Origin: Planctomycetota bacterium
GTDB taxonomy: Bacteria; Planctomycetota; Planctomycetia; Planctomycetales; Planctomycetaceae
Direction of reading: 5' to 3'
DNA: 45,147 nucleotides
Assembly: GCA_003671275.1 (NCBI GenBank)
Contig: QWPB01000120.1
Span: 1-45,147 of the forward strand
Positions 1 through 7,732 of the stretch are shown one piece after another (the stretch's first letter is position 1; each line of letters begins with the position of its first letter). The notes beneath the pieces were generated by a model that was not told where the DNA came from, did no database searches, and saw only the letters and a program-made list of their open reading frames with translations. A program made the position numbers and the translations under genes.

Positions 1-282
1 TCATTTCCTTGGAATCACAGACATCGCACTTCCGAAGGATTCCGCTGTGAAGCGAGGCTTTTCCCCTGTCGCAATAAGCCCCCATCTGTTGGGGACACTA
101 CACTAGAAATGCACTTCAGGAAAGGCAGACAGGAATGTCTGCCCCACTGAATCAGTGGCATCGAGGTTCCTGACTGTTCGAGATGAAGGCGAATTCGCGG
201 CACTGCTCTAGCGGAGAGCCGGGAATAAGACCGGGCTGATCAGTCAGGGCCGAGAAGACCTCAATTGAGGGATGCGTATGGC
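1..282. other. intergenic stretch, no gene seen
   Basis: No reading frame here has protein-like composition, and the short frames are broken by stops. It lies 3' of the VWA gene on the minus strand. It contains two back-to-back inverted repeats (124-158, listed separately) and a 12-bp perfect palindrome at 259-270. No intrinsic terminator with a T-run was seen. Confidence 0.6.
124..158. repeat. paired short inverted repeats (REP-like)
   Basis: Two perfect inverted repeats abut. The first is GGCAGAC-6nt-GTCTGCC (124-143). The second is CCACTGA-1nt-TCAGTGG (144-158). Either could fold as a hairpin in RNA. Their intergenic position downstream of a convergent gene end fits a REP-type element. 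Whether the GGCAGAC element is repeated elsewhere in the genome cannot be seen from this window. Confidence 0.5.
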
Positions 283-1242
283 TTACGGGCGGGCGGCAGC
301 CGTCTTTTCCGGTGTCCCCGAGCCCGGAGGCTCCGGGATGAACTGGTATCGGCCACGGCTGTCGGTGGCGATTTCTTGCAGGTTCTGTTCCCCTTCGCGC
401 CCACCGAAACCGATCGTGTGGATTGGGATCAGCCGATGATTGGCTTCCCGAACGGCTCGTACACTGCGATACGAGAAGTCCCCGTCCGTCAGGAAATAAA
501 TCCGGTCCGGGTTCAACTGCAAAGCCATGAGCAATGCCCGCTCGGGATCGGTCTGACCTGTGGCCTTAGTCTGAAACACCCATTGCATCAAGGAACGAAC
601 GACCGAGGGATTGGCCTTCATCAGCCCCGGAGCGGGCATCGGGATCGGCTCCGTGTTAAAGAAGATTACGAAAAACTGCTGCTCGGCGGTCATCTGACCG
701 ACCGCGTGGAGTAACTCAATCTTGACGCGACCGAGGCGGTTTTTGGCCTCGCCGGGATAGGGGTAGTTCATACTTCTCGATGCGTCGACCACGAAGACGA
801 ATTTTTCTCCAACCAGATCCAGCCCAAAAAAACCTTCTTCGGAACCATCGCCCACCCCGGCACCATTTCCCGCTCCCTCCCCGGTTCCGTTACCCAATTC
901 ACCGATCAATTCGGTGTAATTCAGCGCCTCGCCCGTTCCCAGCGAGACGCCTTCGAAGGTCGCCACCGACGGTTGGGGCAGTTCAGACGAGTCGACCACC
1001 ATGGAGGGAGCAGCGGACGACACGGTGCCGCCGCCGCGATCCGGATTCCATTCCGCCTGGACCAGCGTCGTCGAGAGAATCTCCACGGGTTCCGCCACTT
1101 CCGTGGAGATCCGCAACCCGGAATCGAGGGGGTGGACTGAGGGAGCGACCCACACGATCGCGGCACAAACCCCGATCAAGACCGCATGGCTCACTAGTGA
1201 CACCCCCAGCGCCCCCCAAGAAATGGAGGCGGCGATCTTCAT
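283..1242 (-). CDS. membrane-anchored von Willebrand factor A domain protein
   Basis: This is a one-span protein of 319 residues from ATG 1242; a GTG at 1263 would add 7 residues. An N-terminal segment (about 8-34) is followed by a Ser/Pro/Gly-rich linker with a Gly-Asn-Gly tract near 117-133, then a VWA domain to the end. The metal-ion-dependent adhesion site is visible as DASRS (153-157), with a later TDP-type segment near 231-233 and TDGD near 252-255. The domain should therefore bind Mg2+ and a protein ligand outside the cytoplasm. The anchor contains S15-x3-H19 (SLVSH), the same spacing as the functional Ser/His pair in the TonB and TolA membrane helices. It diverges from the coiled-coil genes at 1745. 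The ligand is unknown. The VWA call is firm; the TonB-like role is inference. Confidence 0.85.
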   Translation of the reverse strand: MKIAASISWGALGVSLVSHAVLIGVCAAIVWVAPSVHPLDSGLRISTEVAEPVEILSTTLVQAEWNPDRGGGTVSSAAPSMVVDSSELPQPSVATFEGVSLGTGEALNYTELIGELGNGTGEGAGNGAGVGDGSEEGFFGLDLVGEKFVFVVDASRSMNYPYPGEAKNRLGRVKIELLHAVGQMTAEQQFFVIFFNTEPIPMPAPGLMKANPSVVRSLMQWVFQTKATGQTDPERALLMALQLNPDRIYFLTDGDFSYRSVRAVREANHRLIPIHTIGFGGREGEQNLQEIATDSRGRYQFIPEPPGSGTPEKTAAARP

Positions 1243-1744
1243 TGATGAGGGAACAGCTGTCACGAGGTCCGATTGTCTCCCGATATCTGTCGCAGCGGGT
1301 GAACGACCTATATACTCTTCGGATCAAACCCCCGAGTCACGCGATGGGTCGCGTCACATGCGACAAATTCGCTGCAATCGGACCACTCGATGACACGGCC
1401 CCGTGTCGCAGCCAGAAACGGCGAGTGCCGTAAAATCGGCGAATTCGGTCGGTTGCAGCGTCTGGCGCATTCCGAAAAGTCGGCTCAGTCCGCACGCGAC
1501 AACGGGAACGCCGACTTTGCACACGCCAATCACGGCAGATGTCACGTTGTCGCGGTAGTGGAACCGACAACCTGAGACGACGGGTCGTTTCGGGTGTGGT
1601 GGCGTTTCCACGCAAACTTTACCTCACCGGAAAACTCGCTGATTGACATGGCGGATGGCTGCCGTACGATCAGTGAACGACTTTTCACGATCCCATTCTG
1701 GGATTGTTCCGCATTCCTGTCCCGCATTTTCGAACCAGACCCCG
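1243..1744. other. divergent intergenic region, about 500 bp
   Basis: No convincing coding sequence. Frames on both strands here are Arg/Thr-rich and lack family features or ribosome-binding sites. The region separates the VWA gene (-) from the coiled-coil operon (+) and holds a well-matched sigma-70 promoter for the latter at 1643-1670. Confidence 0.6.
1643..1670 (+). promoter_or_regulatory. sigma-70-type promoter for the coiled-coil/DUF58 operon
   Basis: TTGACA (1643-1648, perfect -35), a 16-nt spacer and TACGAT (1665-1670, 4 of 6 matches to the -10). Transcription would start near 1677, about 68 nt before the ATG at 1745. This supports that start over upstream in-frame codons that would lie at or before the promoter. 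Confidence 0.6.
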
Positions 1745-2401
1745 ATGACACGATTCGGCAAAATCCTGGTCGTCCTGATTGCAGTCGCCAGCCTGGCATT
1801 TGCAGGGTTTGCGATTGTGGTCTTCCAGGGTGGGCCCAACTGGCCTCAAATTGCGTCCGATATGACGGACTACAAATTCACGTATGTCCCCGGTGAAAAA
1901 CCGGTGTGGACCGTGGTTCTCGCACGGGGCGATGAGCAGATCGCCTCCGACCCCAATCTGGCCAAATGCATCGATCTCGCGCTGGCCGACAGATCCAAAC
2001 GCCTGGAGACCGAGATCAAGGATTTCCAGGACCGCAAATCCCCACTGGAAGTGGAATTGGCCTCCCTGCAGGGGGGGATCAAGGTGGACGTCCCAGCCTT
2101 GGATAGCTACATACTGGGTGAACGGAAACGGTTAGCCGATCTGAACACTCAGTGGGACACCCTGAACAAACAGTCGCTGACCTTGACCGGCCAGGCGCAG
2201 GATGCCGAGAATCTGACCGCTGACAGGCGGAGCGAGGTCTTTCAGTTGACCGTTCAGCTGTCGGAAGTGCGGGCCGATGCCTTCCGGTTGGAGGCACTGA
2301 AACGCCAGATTTCAGAAGAGTTGGAGCAGGTGAACGGGAACTTGGAGCGGGCGGAAGAGCGTCGGCGCCAGCTTGAGTACAACCCACCTGCGGAACAGTA
2401 G
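1745..2401 (+). CDS. membrane-anchored coiled-coil protein
   Basis: 218 residues. It starts with an N-terminal membrane anchor (about 4-26, opening MTRFGKILVV), followed by a short segment and a long charged helical region (about 65-212) rich in Glu, Leu, Gln and Arg, typical of a coiled coil. No enzymatic motif was seen. The opening resembles that of the next gene (MSFVGKMLVV), so the two are probably paralogues, but this one lacks the C-terminal globular part. I chose ATG 1745 because the protein begins cleanly with the anchor and a good promoter lies at 1643-1670; no strong Shine-Dalgarno sequence precedes it. The gap to the next gene is 117 nt. A structural or scaffolding role at the membrane is inferred. 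Confidence 0.8.
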   Translation: MTRFGKILVVLIAVASLAFAGFAIVVFQGGPNWPQIASDMTDYKFTYVPGEKPVWTVVLARGDEQIASDPNLAKCIDLALADRSKRLETEIKDFQDRKSPLEVELASLQGGIKVDVPALDSYILGERKRLADLNTQWDTLNKQSLTLTGQAQDAENLTADRRSEVFQLTVQLSEVRADAFRLEALKRQISEELEQVNGNLERAEERRRQLEYNPPAEQ

Positions 2402-2518
2402 CCACTCGGAACCATCCACTCGCCGAGCGAACACTACGCCCGGCGGTTCATCCACCTGCATCGAGTTCATCACGCCCTTTGAGCCATCGCGAGACGCCGG
2501 GAAACCGGAGGGACTACC

Positions 2519-3385
2519 ATGTCATTCGTTGGAAAGATGCTTGTTGTTGTTCTGGTTGTCCTGAGCGTGCTGTTTATGGCACTCTCGGGCGGCGTGCTGG
2601 CGGTCCACAACAACTGGCGGACGAAGCATGACACGGTGCTGGGTCAACTGAAGGGAGCCCAGGAAGACTTTGCAGCGGCTCAGGCAAACGCCACCGCAAT
2701 CAAACAGACTTCCCAAAAGGAAGTGGATGACGCCAAGAAATCCGCGGATACGGCGAATGCGGCACTCGCCACCCAGACCGATGAACTCGTCGCCCTGCAG
2801 AAGCAGGTCAACGAACTTCAGTTGCAGATGCAGACACAGACCGCCCTGGCGGAAACCAACTCCAAAGAATCCGATTTCCGTAATCAGGAGTCACTGAAAC
2901 AACGGGCCGCCAATCGGACGTTGCAGGCCGCCCTCGATCAGTCCGCAGCCGATGTCCGGCAGCTGGAAGACGACAAGTTCGGACTCCAAGTCGAATTTGA
3001 CAAGCTGAAAGCAGCGTACAACGAAGCCCAGGTTCGCACGACATACTTGGAAGGCGTTGCCAAGAAATACAAATGGGAAACCGACCCGCACAAAGTCGCG
3101 CGAATGGAAACCCCGCCCCCCCCCGTCGAAGGTCTTGTGAAGGTGGTCACCAAGGACAAGACCAACCGTCCCAAGTTTGTTGAAATCTCGATCGGGGCCG
3201 ATGACGGTCTGATCAAGGGACACAAGATCGATGTCGTGCGGCTGGGCCTGGACGGCAAAGACTCCCAGTACATGGGCAAAATCCAACTCACCGATGTCGG
3301 CCCGGATCATGCGGTCGGGATTGTCATCGAAGCAGCCAAGAACGGCATAATTGAGGTCGGGGACAATGTCACCACAAAGCTCTGA
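2519..3385 (+). CDS. membrane-anchored coiled-coil protein with MreC-like layout
   Basis: 288 residues. A membrane anchor (about 5-28) is followed by a long Gln/Ala/Glu-rich coiled coil (about 38-175) and a C-terminal beta-rich domain (about 195-286). The C-terminal domain has segments such as VEISIGADDGLIKGHKIDVV and a later YMGKIQLTDV. This order (TM, coiled coil, small beta domain with a 'G-x-x-D-G-hh-x-G' turn) matches the plan of the shape protein MreC, although overall identity looks low and no mreB or mreD lies in the window. GGAGGG at 2506-2511 sets the ATG. It overlaps the 44-residue gene that follows by 20 nt. MreC homology is a hypothesis; the coiled-coil anchor is directly visible. 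Confidence 0.85.
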   Translation: MSFVGKMLVVVLVVLSVLFMALSGGVLAVHNNWRTKHDTVLGQLKGAQEDFAAAQANATAIKQTSQKEVDDAKKSADTANAALATQTDELVALQKQVNELQLQMQTQTALAETNSKESDFRNQESLKQRAANRTLQAALDQSAADVRQLEDDKFGLQVEFDKLKAAYNEAQVRTTYLEGVAKKYKWETDPHKVARMETPPPPVEGLVKVVTKDKTNRPKFVEISIGADDGLIKGHKIDVVRLGLDGKDSQYMGKIQLTDVGPDHAVGIVIEAAKNGIIEVGDNVTTKL

Positions 3386-3500
3386 GGATCCGCAGCCCGA
3401 CGTTTACGTGGGTCTGCTGTTTGTTGCCGTTGCTGCGGTCATCACTGGGATCGTGTTTCTGGTCCTGGAATTGAACTCCTACGGCTGGCAATTCAAGTAA
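3366..3500 (+). CDS. 44-residue single-span membrane protein
   Basis: A small gene that overlaps the end of the coiled-coil gene by 20 nt in the +1 frame. The product has a polar, acidic, Pro-rich N-terminus (MSPQSSEDPQPDVYV), one hydrophobic helix (about 16-36) and a short tail ending in GWQFK. Purine-rich GAGG and GGGGA stretches lie just before the ATG. The hydrophobic helix preserved after an overlap, the tight 78-nt spacing to the next gene's preferred start and the shared direction support a real gene. Function is unknown. It may be a small partner of the coiled-coil or DUF58 proteins. Confidence 0.65.
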   Translation: MSPQSSEDPQPDVYVGLLFVAVAAVITGIVFLVLELNSYGWQFK

Positions 3501-3565
3501 TCGATGCGGGTGGCCCCGCGCGGACTGGACAACCGAGGTATTCCCGGAAACACTGGGATCACCCT

Positions 3566-3570
3566 GGAGG
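3566..3570 (+). promoter_or_regulatory. ribosome-binding site that sets a GTG start
   Basis: GGAGG, 8 nt before an in-frame GTG at 3579. The upstream in-frame ATG at 3504 has no Shine-Dalgarno match, so the GTG is the better start for the DUF58 gene. Confidence 0.6.
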
Positions 3571-3578
3571 TTCTCCGC

Positions 3579-4997
3579 GTGCCCGTCCCCTCTCCCGCTC
3601 CCCACATCTTGCGACGGGTCTCCATTGGAGGCCTGCTGGCAATGTCCGTGGGTATGGGGATCTGTGTCATCGAGTTGCTGACGGAGTTTATCCGGCTGCG
3701 GCTGGGCGCTTTTGGGCACTACACGATCCTCGGCTGTGGCGTTTTATTCTCCATCTGGGGTATGAAGGAACTGCTATCGCACGGGTGGCCGCGGCTGGGG
3801 AAAAACGGCTTTGTGCGGAACCGATTCCATATCCCGACCGAGGGATGGGCATTTCTGCTGATTATGTTCGTACTGTTCGTGGGCTCGCTTCTGGGCCGGT
3901 CGAACCCGCTGATGCTGGTCTTCTCGATGATGGCCGGGGCTTTTGTCATCAATGGATGGTTGACGTTCACCTTCCTCAAGGGAGTCACCGTTCGCCGCGA
4001 GTTGCCCGAACGGGCCATGGCCGGCGAAACTTTTTCGGCGGGTCTGGCTCTGATGAATCGCAAGCCGTGGCTTTCTGCCTGGCTCATGACGGTTGAAGAC
4101 ATCATCACCGGACCGCAGACCGAGCTGCACCCCGAAGTGGTTTTTCTGCGGGTTCCGGCGGGACAGGAACAACAGGGGCACTATCAGCTGGTCCTGGCCA
4201 ATCGGGGGGTCTACAGCTTTGGCCCCATCCATGTGGACACCCGGTTTCCCCTGGGGCTGGTCGAACGAGGACTCAATCTGACCCATCCCGGCACAATCCG
4301 GATCTACCCGCGTCTGGGGCGATTGTCCGCCAGCTGGCGGCGTCAGCTGGACCAGGCCAACGAGCAGTCCAACTCCCAGACAGCCCGTGGGGGAATCTTC
4401 CACGACGAGTTTCACAGTCTGCGCGGGTATCGGGCCGGGGACGATGTGCGGTCGATCCACTGGGCCACTTCCGCCCGACGCAACGAACTGATGGTTCGCG
4501 AGTATCGTGACAGCCGCGATCAGAGCCTGCTGATTCTGCTGGATGCCTATCTGCCGGTACGATTGTCGCCCCTGCAGCGAACCGAGTGGGAACGGGCATT
4601 GGGGTTCGCCGCGACGGTCTGCGTCGAGTCGGCCCACGCGCATCGGGACAGCCGCGTCACGCTCGCGGCCCACGGCCAGGAGTTCACCATCTGGCGAGGC
4701 GGGTCCGGAGGCCAGCGGATCGAAGAACTCCTGGACCGACTCGCAGAGCTGCAACCGACACTCGATAGCTCACTGAATCCTCTGTGGAATCAGACTGTCA
4801 GCGACCGCTGCCAGCAGCCCCGCATTTTGCTGCTGACAACGCGGGCCCGCGAAGTACAAATCCAACTGACGCAACAGGCCGCCCATGACCACTCACTAAG
4901 TACGGTCCAGATCCTCGATATCAGCGCGGACAGTTTCCGGGCACTGTTCGAGCCCCACGACTCTCCGTCCCCAATGGAACCGAGCCTCACGACGTGA
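3579..4997 (+). CDS. DUF58 domain-containing membrane protein
   Basis: 472 residues from the GTG at 3579 (an ATG at 3504 would add 25). Hydrophobic segments near 10-30, 45-65 and 85-125 anchor it. Residues 130-235 form the beta-rich middle typical of the family. The DUF58 signature GYRAGDDVRSIHW lies near 282-294, followed by a VWA-like fold containing the LLILLDAY strand. DUF58 proteins are usually coded beside MoxR AAA ATPases, and sometimes transglutaminases, in putative envelope assembly systems. Neither partner is seen here. The gene follows two membrane coiled-coil proteins and a tiny membrane protein, which suggests a role in the same envelope process. It converges with the ABC ATPase gene, 30 nt away. 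Family assignment is firm; function is not known. Confidence 0.88.
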   Translation: MPVPSPAPHILRRVSIGGLLAMSVGMGICVIELLTEFIRLRLGAFGHYTILGCGVLFSIWGMKELLSHGWPRLGKNGFVRNRFHIPTEGWAFLLIMFVLFVGSLLGRSNPLMLVFSMMAGAFVINGWLTFTFLKGVTVRRELPERAMAGETFSAGLALMNRKPWLSAWLMTVEDIITGPQTELHPEVVFLRVPAGQEQQGHYQLVLANRGVYSFGPIHVDTRFPLGLVERGLNLTHPGTIRIYPRLGRLSASWRRQLDQANEQSNSQTARGGIFHDEFHSLRGYRAGDDVRSIHWATSARRNELMVREYRDSRDQSLLILLDAYLPVRLSPLQRTEWERALGFAATVCVESAHAHRDSRVTLAAHGQEFTIWRGGSGGQRIEELLDRLAELQPTLDSSLNPLWNQTVSDRCQQPRILLLTTRAREVQIQLTQQAAHDHSLSTVQILDISADSFRALFEPHDSPSPMEPSLTT

Positions 4998-5027
4998 GAC
5001 TGCCATGGGATTGAGGCGAACGAGTGC

Positions 5028-6560
5028 TCAACGGCCCACCAGTTCCGCCTGCATCGTGGCCAGTTCCATAATCCGGTGCTCGGTGAACTCGTCCCGTTGC
5101 AGTTCCCCGGTCAGGCGGCCTTCGCAGAGGACCAGGATGCGATCGCACAGGGTAATCAGCTCCGGCAGTTCGCTGCTGGTCACGATCACTCCCAGGCCGT
5201 CACGGGCCAGCTTATCGATCACCCGGTAGAGTTCTGCCTTGGCTCCGACATCGACACCACGCGTCGGGTCGTCCAGCAGCAGCACATCGGGCTTCGTTCG
5301 CAACCAGCGACCAATGATGCACTTCTGCTGGTTCCCACCGGAAAGAGCGGTGATGAGTGTTTCGGTACTGGCGGTCTTCACGCCGAGCTGCGTGATCGAG
5401 TCCTGGGCAGCGGCGGTTTCGCGGCTGGAACTGATGATTCCGGCGGCGGTCGATTCCTCCAGGGTGCAAAGCGTAATGTTCTCGCGAACGGTCATCTGCG
5501 AAAAGATGCCGACGCGTTTGCGGTCCTCGGTGACCATGGCGATTCCAGCCTCGACGGCTTGCGAGGGGTGCGAAAACCGGACCTCCTTCCCGTTCAGCAG
5601 GATCGTCCCCTGAGGCGAGATCGACGAGGCTCCGAACAGGCACTCCAGCAACTCAGTCCGACCAGCTCCCATCAGGCCAGCGATCCCCAGAACCTCTCCG
5701 CGCTTCAACTCCAGAGAGATGTTCTCCAGTCGCCACTTGCGGGCGTGACCATATCGAGGGAGTGACAGCGAGCGGACTTCCAGAATCGTCTCGCCAAACT
5801 TTCGCCCGGCGGACAGATCAGTGTTCTCGATCTCGCGTCCCACCATCAGGTGCGTAATCTCGCGCGGGTTGGTCTGCGTGCGGTCGAGGGTCTTCACGAC
5901 CTGGCCATCGCGCATCACAGTGATCCGGTCCGAGAGCCGGAACACTTCCTCCATCTTGTGCGAGATGTACAGGATCGTGACCCCACTGGCCCGCAGCTTC
6001 TGGATCACGCGAAACAGCCGCTCGACTTCGGTTTCGGTCAGCGCGCTGGTCGGCTCGTCCATGATCAGGATTTCGGCCTTCCGCGAGAGGGCCTTGGCGA
6101 TCTCGACCAGTTGTTGATCGCCGACCCGCAGCTCGCGGACGAGTTGGCGGGGTGAGATCTTGGAGTCGAGCTGGGCGAACAGTCCATCGGCCTCGACCTC
6201 CATTTGATGGTCGTTGAGCAGCCCCCAGCTACTGGTCATTTCACGACCGAGGAAGATGTTGGCGGCCACGGTCAGTTCTTCAACCAGATTCAGTTCCTGG
6301 TGGATAATGCTGACGCCTTTCTCTTCGGCGTCACGGGTTCCCTGGAAGTGAACGACCTGGCCGTTCACGAGGATGTCGCCTTCGTAATCCGGATAGACCC
6401 CCGACAGGATCTTCATCAGCGTACTTTTCCCTGCTCCGTTTTCGCCACAGATCGAGTGGAACTCGCCGCGGCGGACATCGAAGGAGACATCCTTGAGCGC
6501 CACCACGCCGGGAAACCGCTTGGTGATTTGTCGAATTTCGATAAGCGATGCATCGGACAT
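5028..6560 (-). CDS. sugar-type ABC transporter ATPase, RbsA/MglA/XylG family
   Basis: 510 residues with two tandem ATPase domains, as expected for the energising subunit of ribose/galactose/xylose-type importers. Domain 1 has Walker A GENGAGKST (39-47), signature LRVGDQQ (144-150) and Walker B ILIMDEP (164-170). Domain 2 has the degenerate P-loop GLMGAGRTE (295-303), signature LSGGNQQ (406-412) and LLLDDPTRGVD (427-437). The degenerate second P-loop is normal for this family. The frame is open for 47 codons upstream, but homology begins at ATG 6560. No permease or periplasmic binding protein gene lies within this window, so the partner must be coded elsewhere. The substrate cannot be told from the sequence. 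Confidence 0.9.
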   Translation of the reverse strand: MSDASLIEIRQITKRFPGVVALKDVSFDVRRGEFHSICGENGAGKSTLMKILSGVYPDYEGDILVNGQVVHFQGTRDAEEKGVSIIHQELNLVEELTVAANIFLGREMTSSWGLLNDHQMEVEADGLFAQLDSKISPRQLVRELRVGDQQLVEIAKALSRKAEILIMDEPTSALTETEVERLFRVIQKLRASGVTILYISHKMEEVFRLSDRITVMRDGQVVKTLDRTQTNPREITHLMVGREIENTDLSAGRKFGETILEVRSLSLPRYGHARKWRLENISLELKRGEVLGIAGLMGAGRTELLECLFGASSISPQGTILLNGKEVRFSHPSQAVEAGIAMVTEDRKRVGIFSQMTVRENITLCTLEESTAAGIISSSRETAAAQDSITQLGVKTASTETLITALSGGNQQKCIIGRWLRTKPDVLLLDDPTRGVDVGAKAELYRVIDKLARDGLGVIVTSSELPELITLCDRILVLCEGRLTGELQRDEFTEHRIMELATMQAELVGR

Positions 6561-6733
6561 GAGCGTTCCGTTCTCTTCAGACCAAGTGGGCGTCCGCCGG
6601 AGGTGGCCCGCCGGACACTCGCAAATCGTCGTGTGCTTCCGAACCAGGAGCAGCGGAATCAGTCTATTCCACTCGTGGAAGGGTTGCACGGGTGTCACCA
6701 CTTCTAGCCAGCTGTGCTGGTGTCACCGCCGGT

Positions 6734-7690
6734 TCACCGGGAAGCCTCCGAATCGGTGATGGACTGGTCCTTCCCCGAGAGCCAGCGGGCCAGCATCGTC
6801 GCACTGCACACGCACAAAAAAGCATACAGGGTACAAGGCACCGTCGCCCCAGGTTTGTCAGGGAACAGATCACCCGCCAGTTTGGCCCCGAGACCGGCGT
6901 TCTGCATTCCAACCTCGATCATCAGGGCTCGTGACATGGCCTCATCAAACCGGAGGACTCGCCCGCCCCAGTAACCCGCCAGATACCCTCCCACGTTGAC
7001 CAGCAACAAGGCTGTCAGCACACCGAACGTCACCTGGCTGAACTTGTCGCGACTCAATGCCACAAACGTTGCGATCAACCAGATGATCGTCAGATTGGCG
7101 AGGACCGCCGCCGTTCCCCGGACGCGTACGCCGAATGCGGGCCACTTCTGGCAGATTGCAAATCCCAACAACACCGGGATGACAACTTCTCGAAACAATT
7201 GACTGCTGGCGGACAGCAACAGCTTCTGGGAAGCGAAATCCCCCAGCGTCAGACGCAACATCAGCGGCGTCACCAGCGGACAGATCAGGGTTGCCATGGT
7301 CGTCAGACCAACCGAGAAGCTGACGTTCCCCCGGGCGGTCATCGTAATGACATTACTGGCCATCGCTCCGGGAACACACGCGGCCAGCATCAGCCCGATG
7401 TACTGCTCCTCGGGCAATTGTAACAGCTTACCGATCGACCAGCCCAAAAGGGGCATCGACAGGTACTGCACCGCCGTCCCCATGAGGATCGTCGGCCAGC
7501 GTTTCCCGACCTGGATCACTTCATCGCGGGGAAGCAGGCATCCGACACAAAACATCACCCCCGAGATCATAACACTCAGCCAGGCCTTGGTGGCGACAAA
7601 CGGATCGGCCAGCCCGCTGGCCAGCTGGGGCCAGAAGTAGGCCACCGCCGAGCAGAGCAGAAGCCATATATGAAGCCATCGCTGCAGCAT
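6734..7690 (-). CDS. bile acid:sodium symporter (BASS) family carrier
   Basis: 318 residues, hydrophobic throughout, with about nine or ten membrane spans. The family motif CVPGAMASNVIT (105-116), followed by a second broken-helix segment (about 125-145, SVGLTTMATLICP), matches the sodium-dependent BASS/SBF fold. Bacterial members carry organic anions and some have been linked to vitamin precursors such as pantoate. It starts 42 nt after bioA ends, on the same strand, so it may be co-transcribed with nadB-bioA. Import of a cofactor precursor is a reasonable guess only. It sits 173 nt before the ABC ATPase gene. Confidence 0.87.
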   Translation of the reverse strand: MLQRWLHIWLLLCSAVAYFWPQLASGLADPFVATKAWLSVMISGVMFCVGCLLPRDEVIQVGKRWPTILMGTAVQYLSMPLLGWSIGKLLQLPEEQYIGLMLAACVPGAMASNVITMTARGNVSFSVGLTTMATLICPLVTPLMLRLTLGDFASQKLLLSASSQLFREVVIPVLLGFAICQKWPAFGVRVRGTAAVLANLTIIWLIATFVALSRDKFSQVTFGVLTALLLVNVGGYLAGYWGGRVLRFDEAMSRALMIEVGMQNAGLGAKLAGDLFPDKPGATVPCTLYAFLCVCSATMLARWLSGKDQSITDSEASR

Positions 7691-7732
7691 GATGAGTTAC
7701 TCAATCGAGGGGAGTGTTCGCCGAATCCAGAA

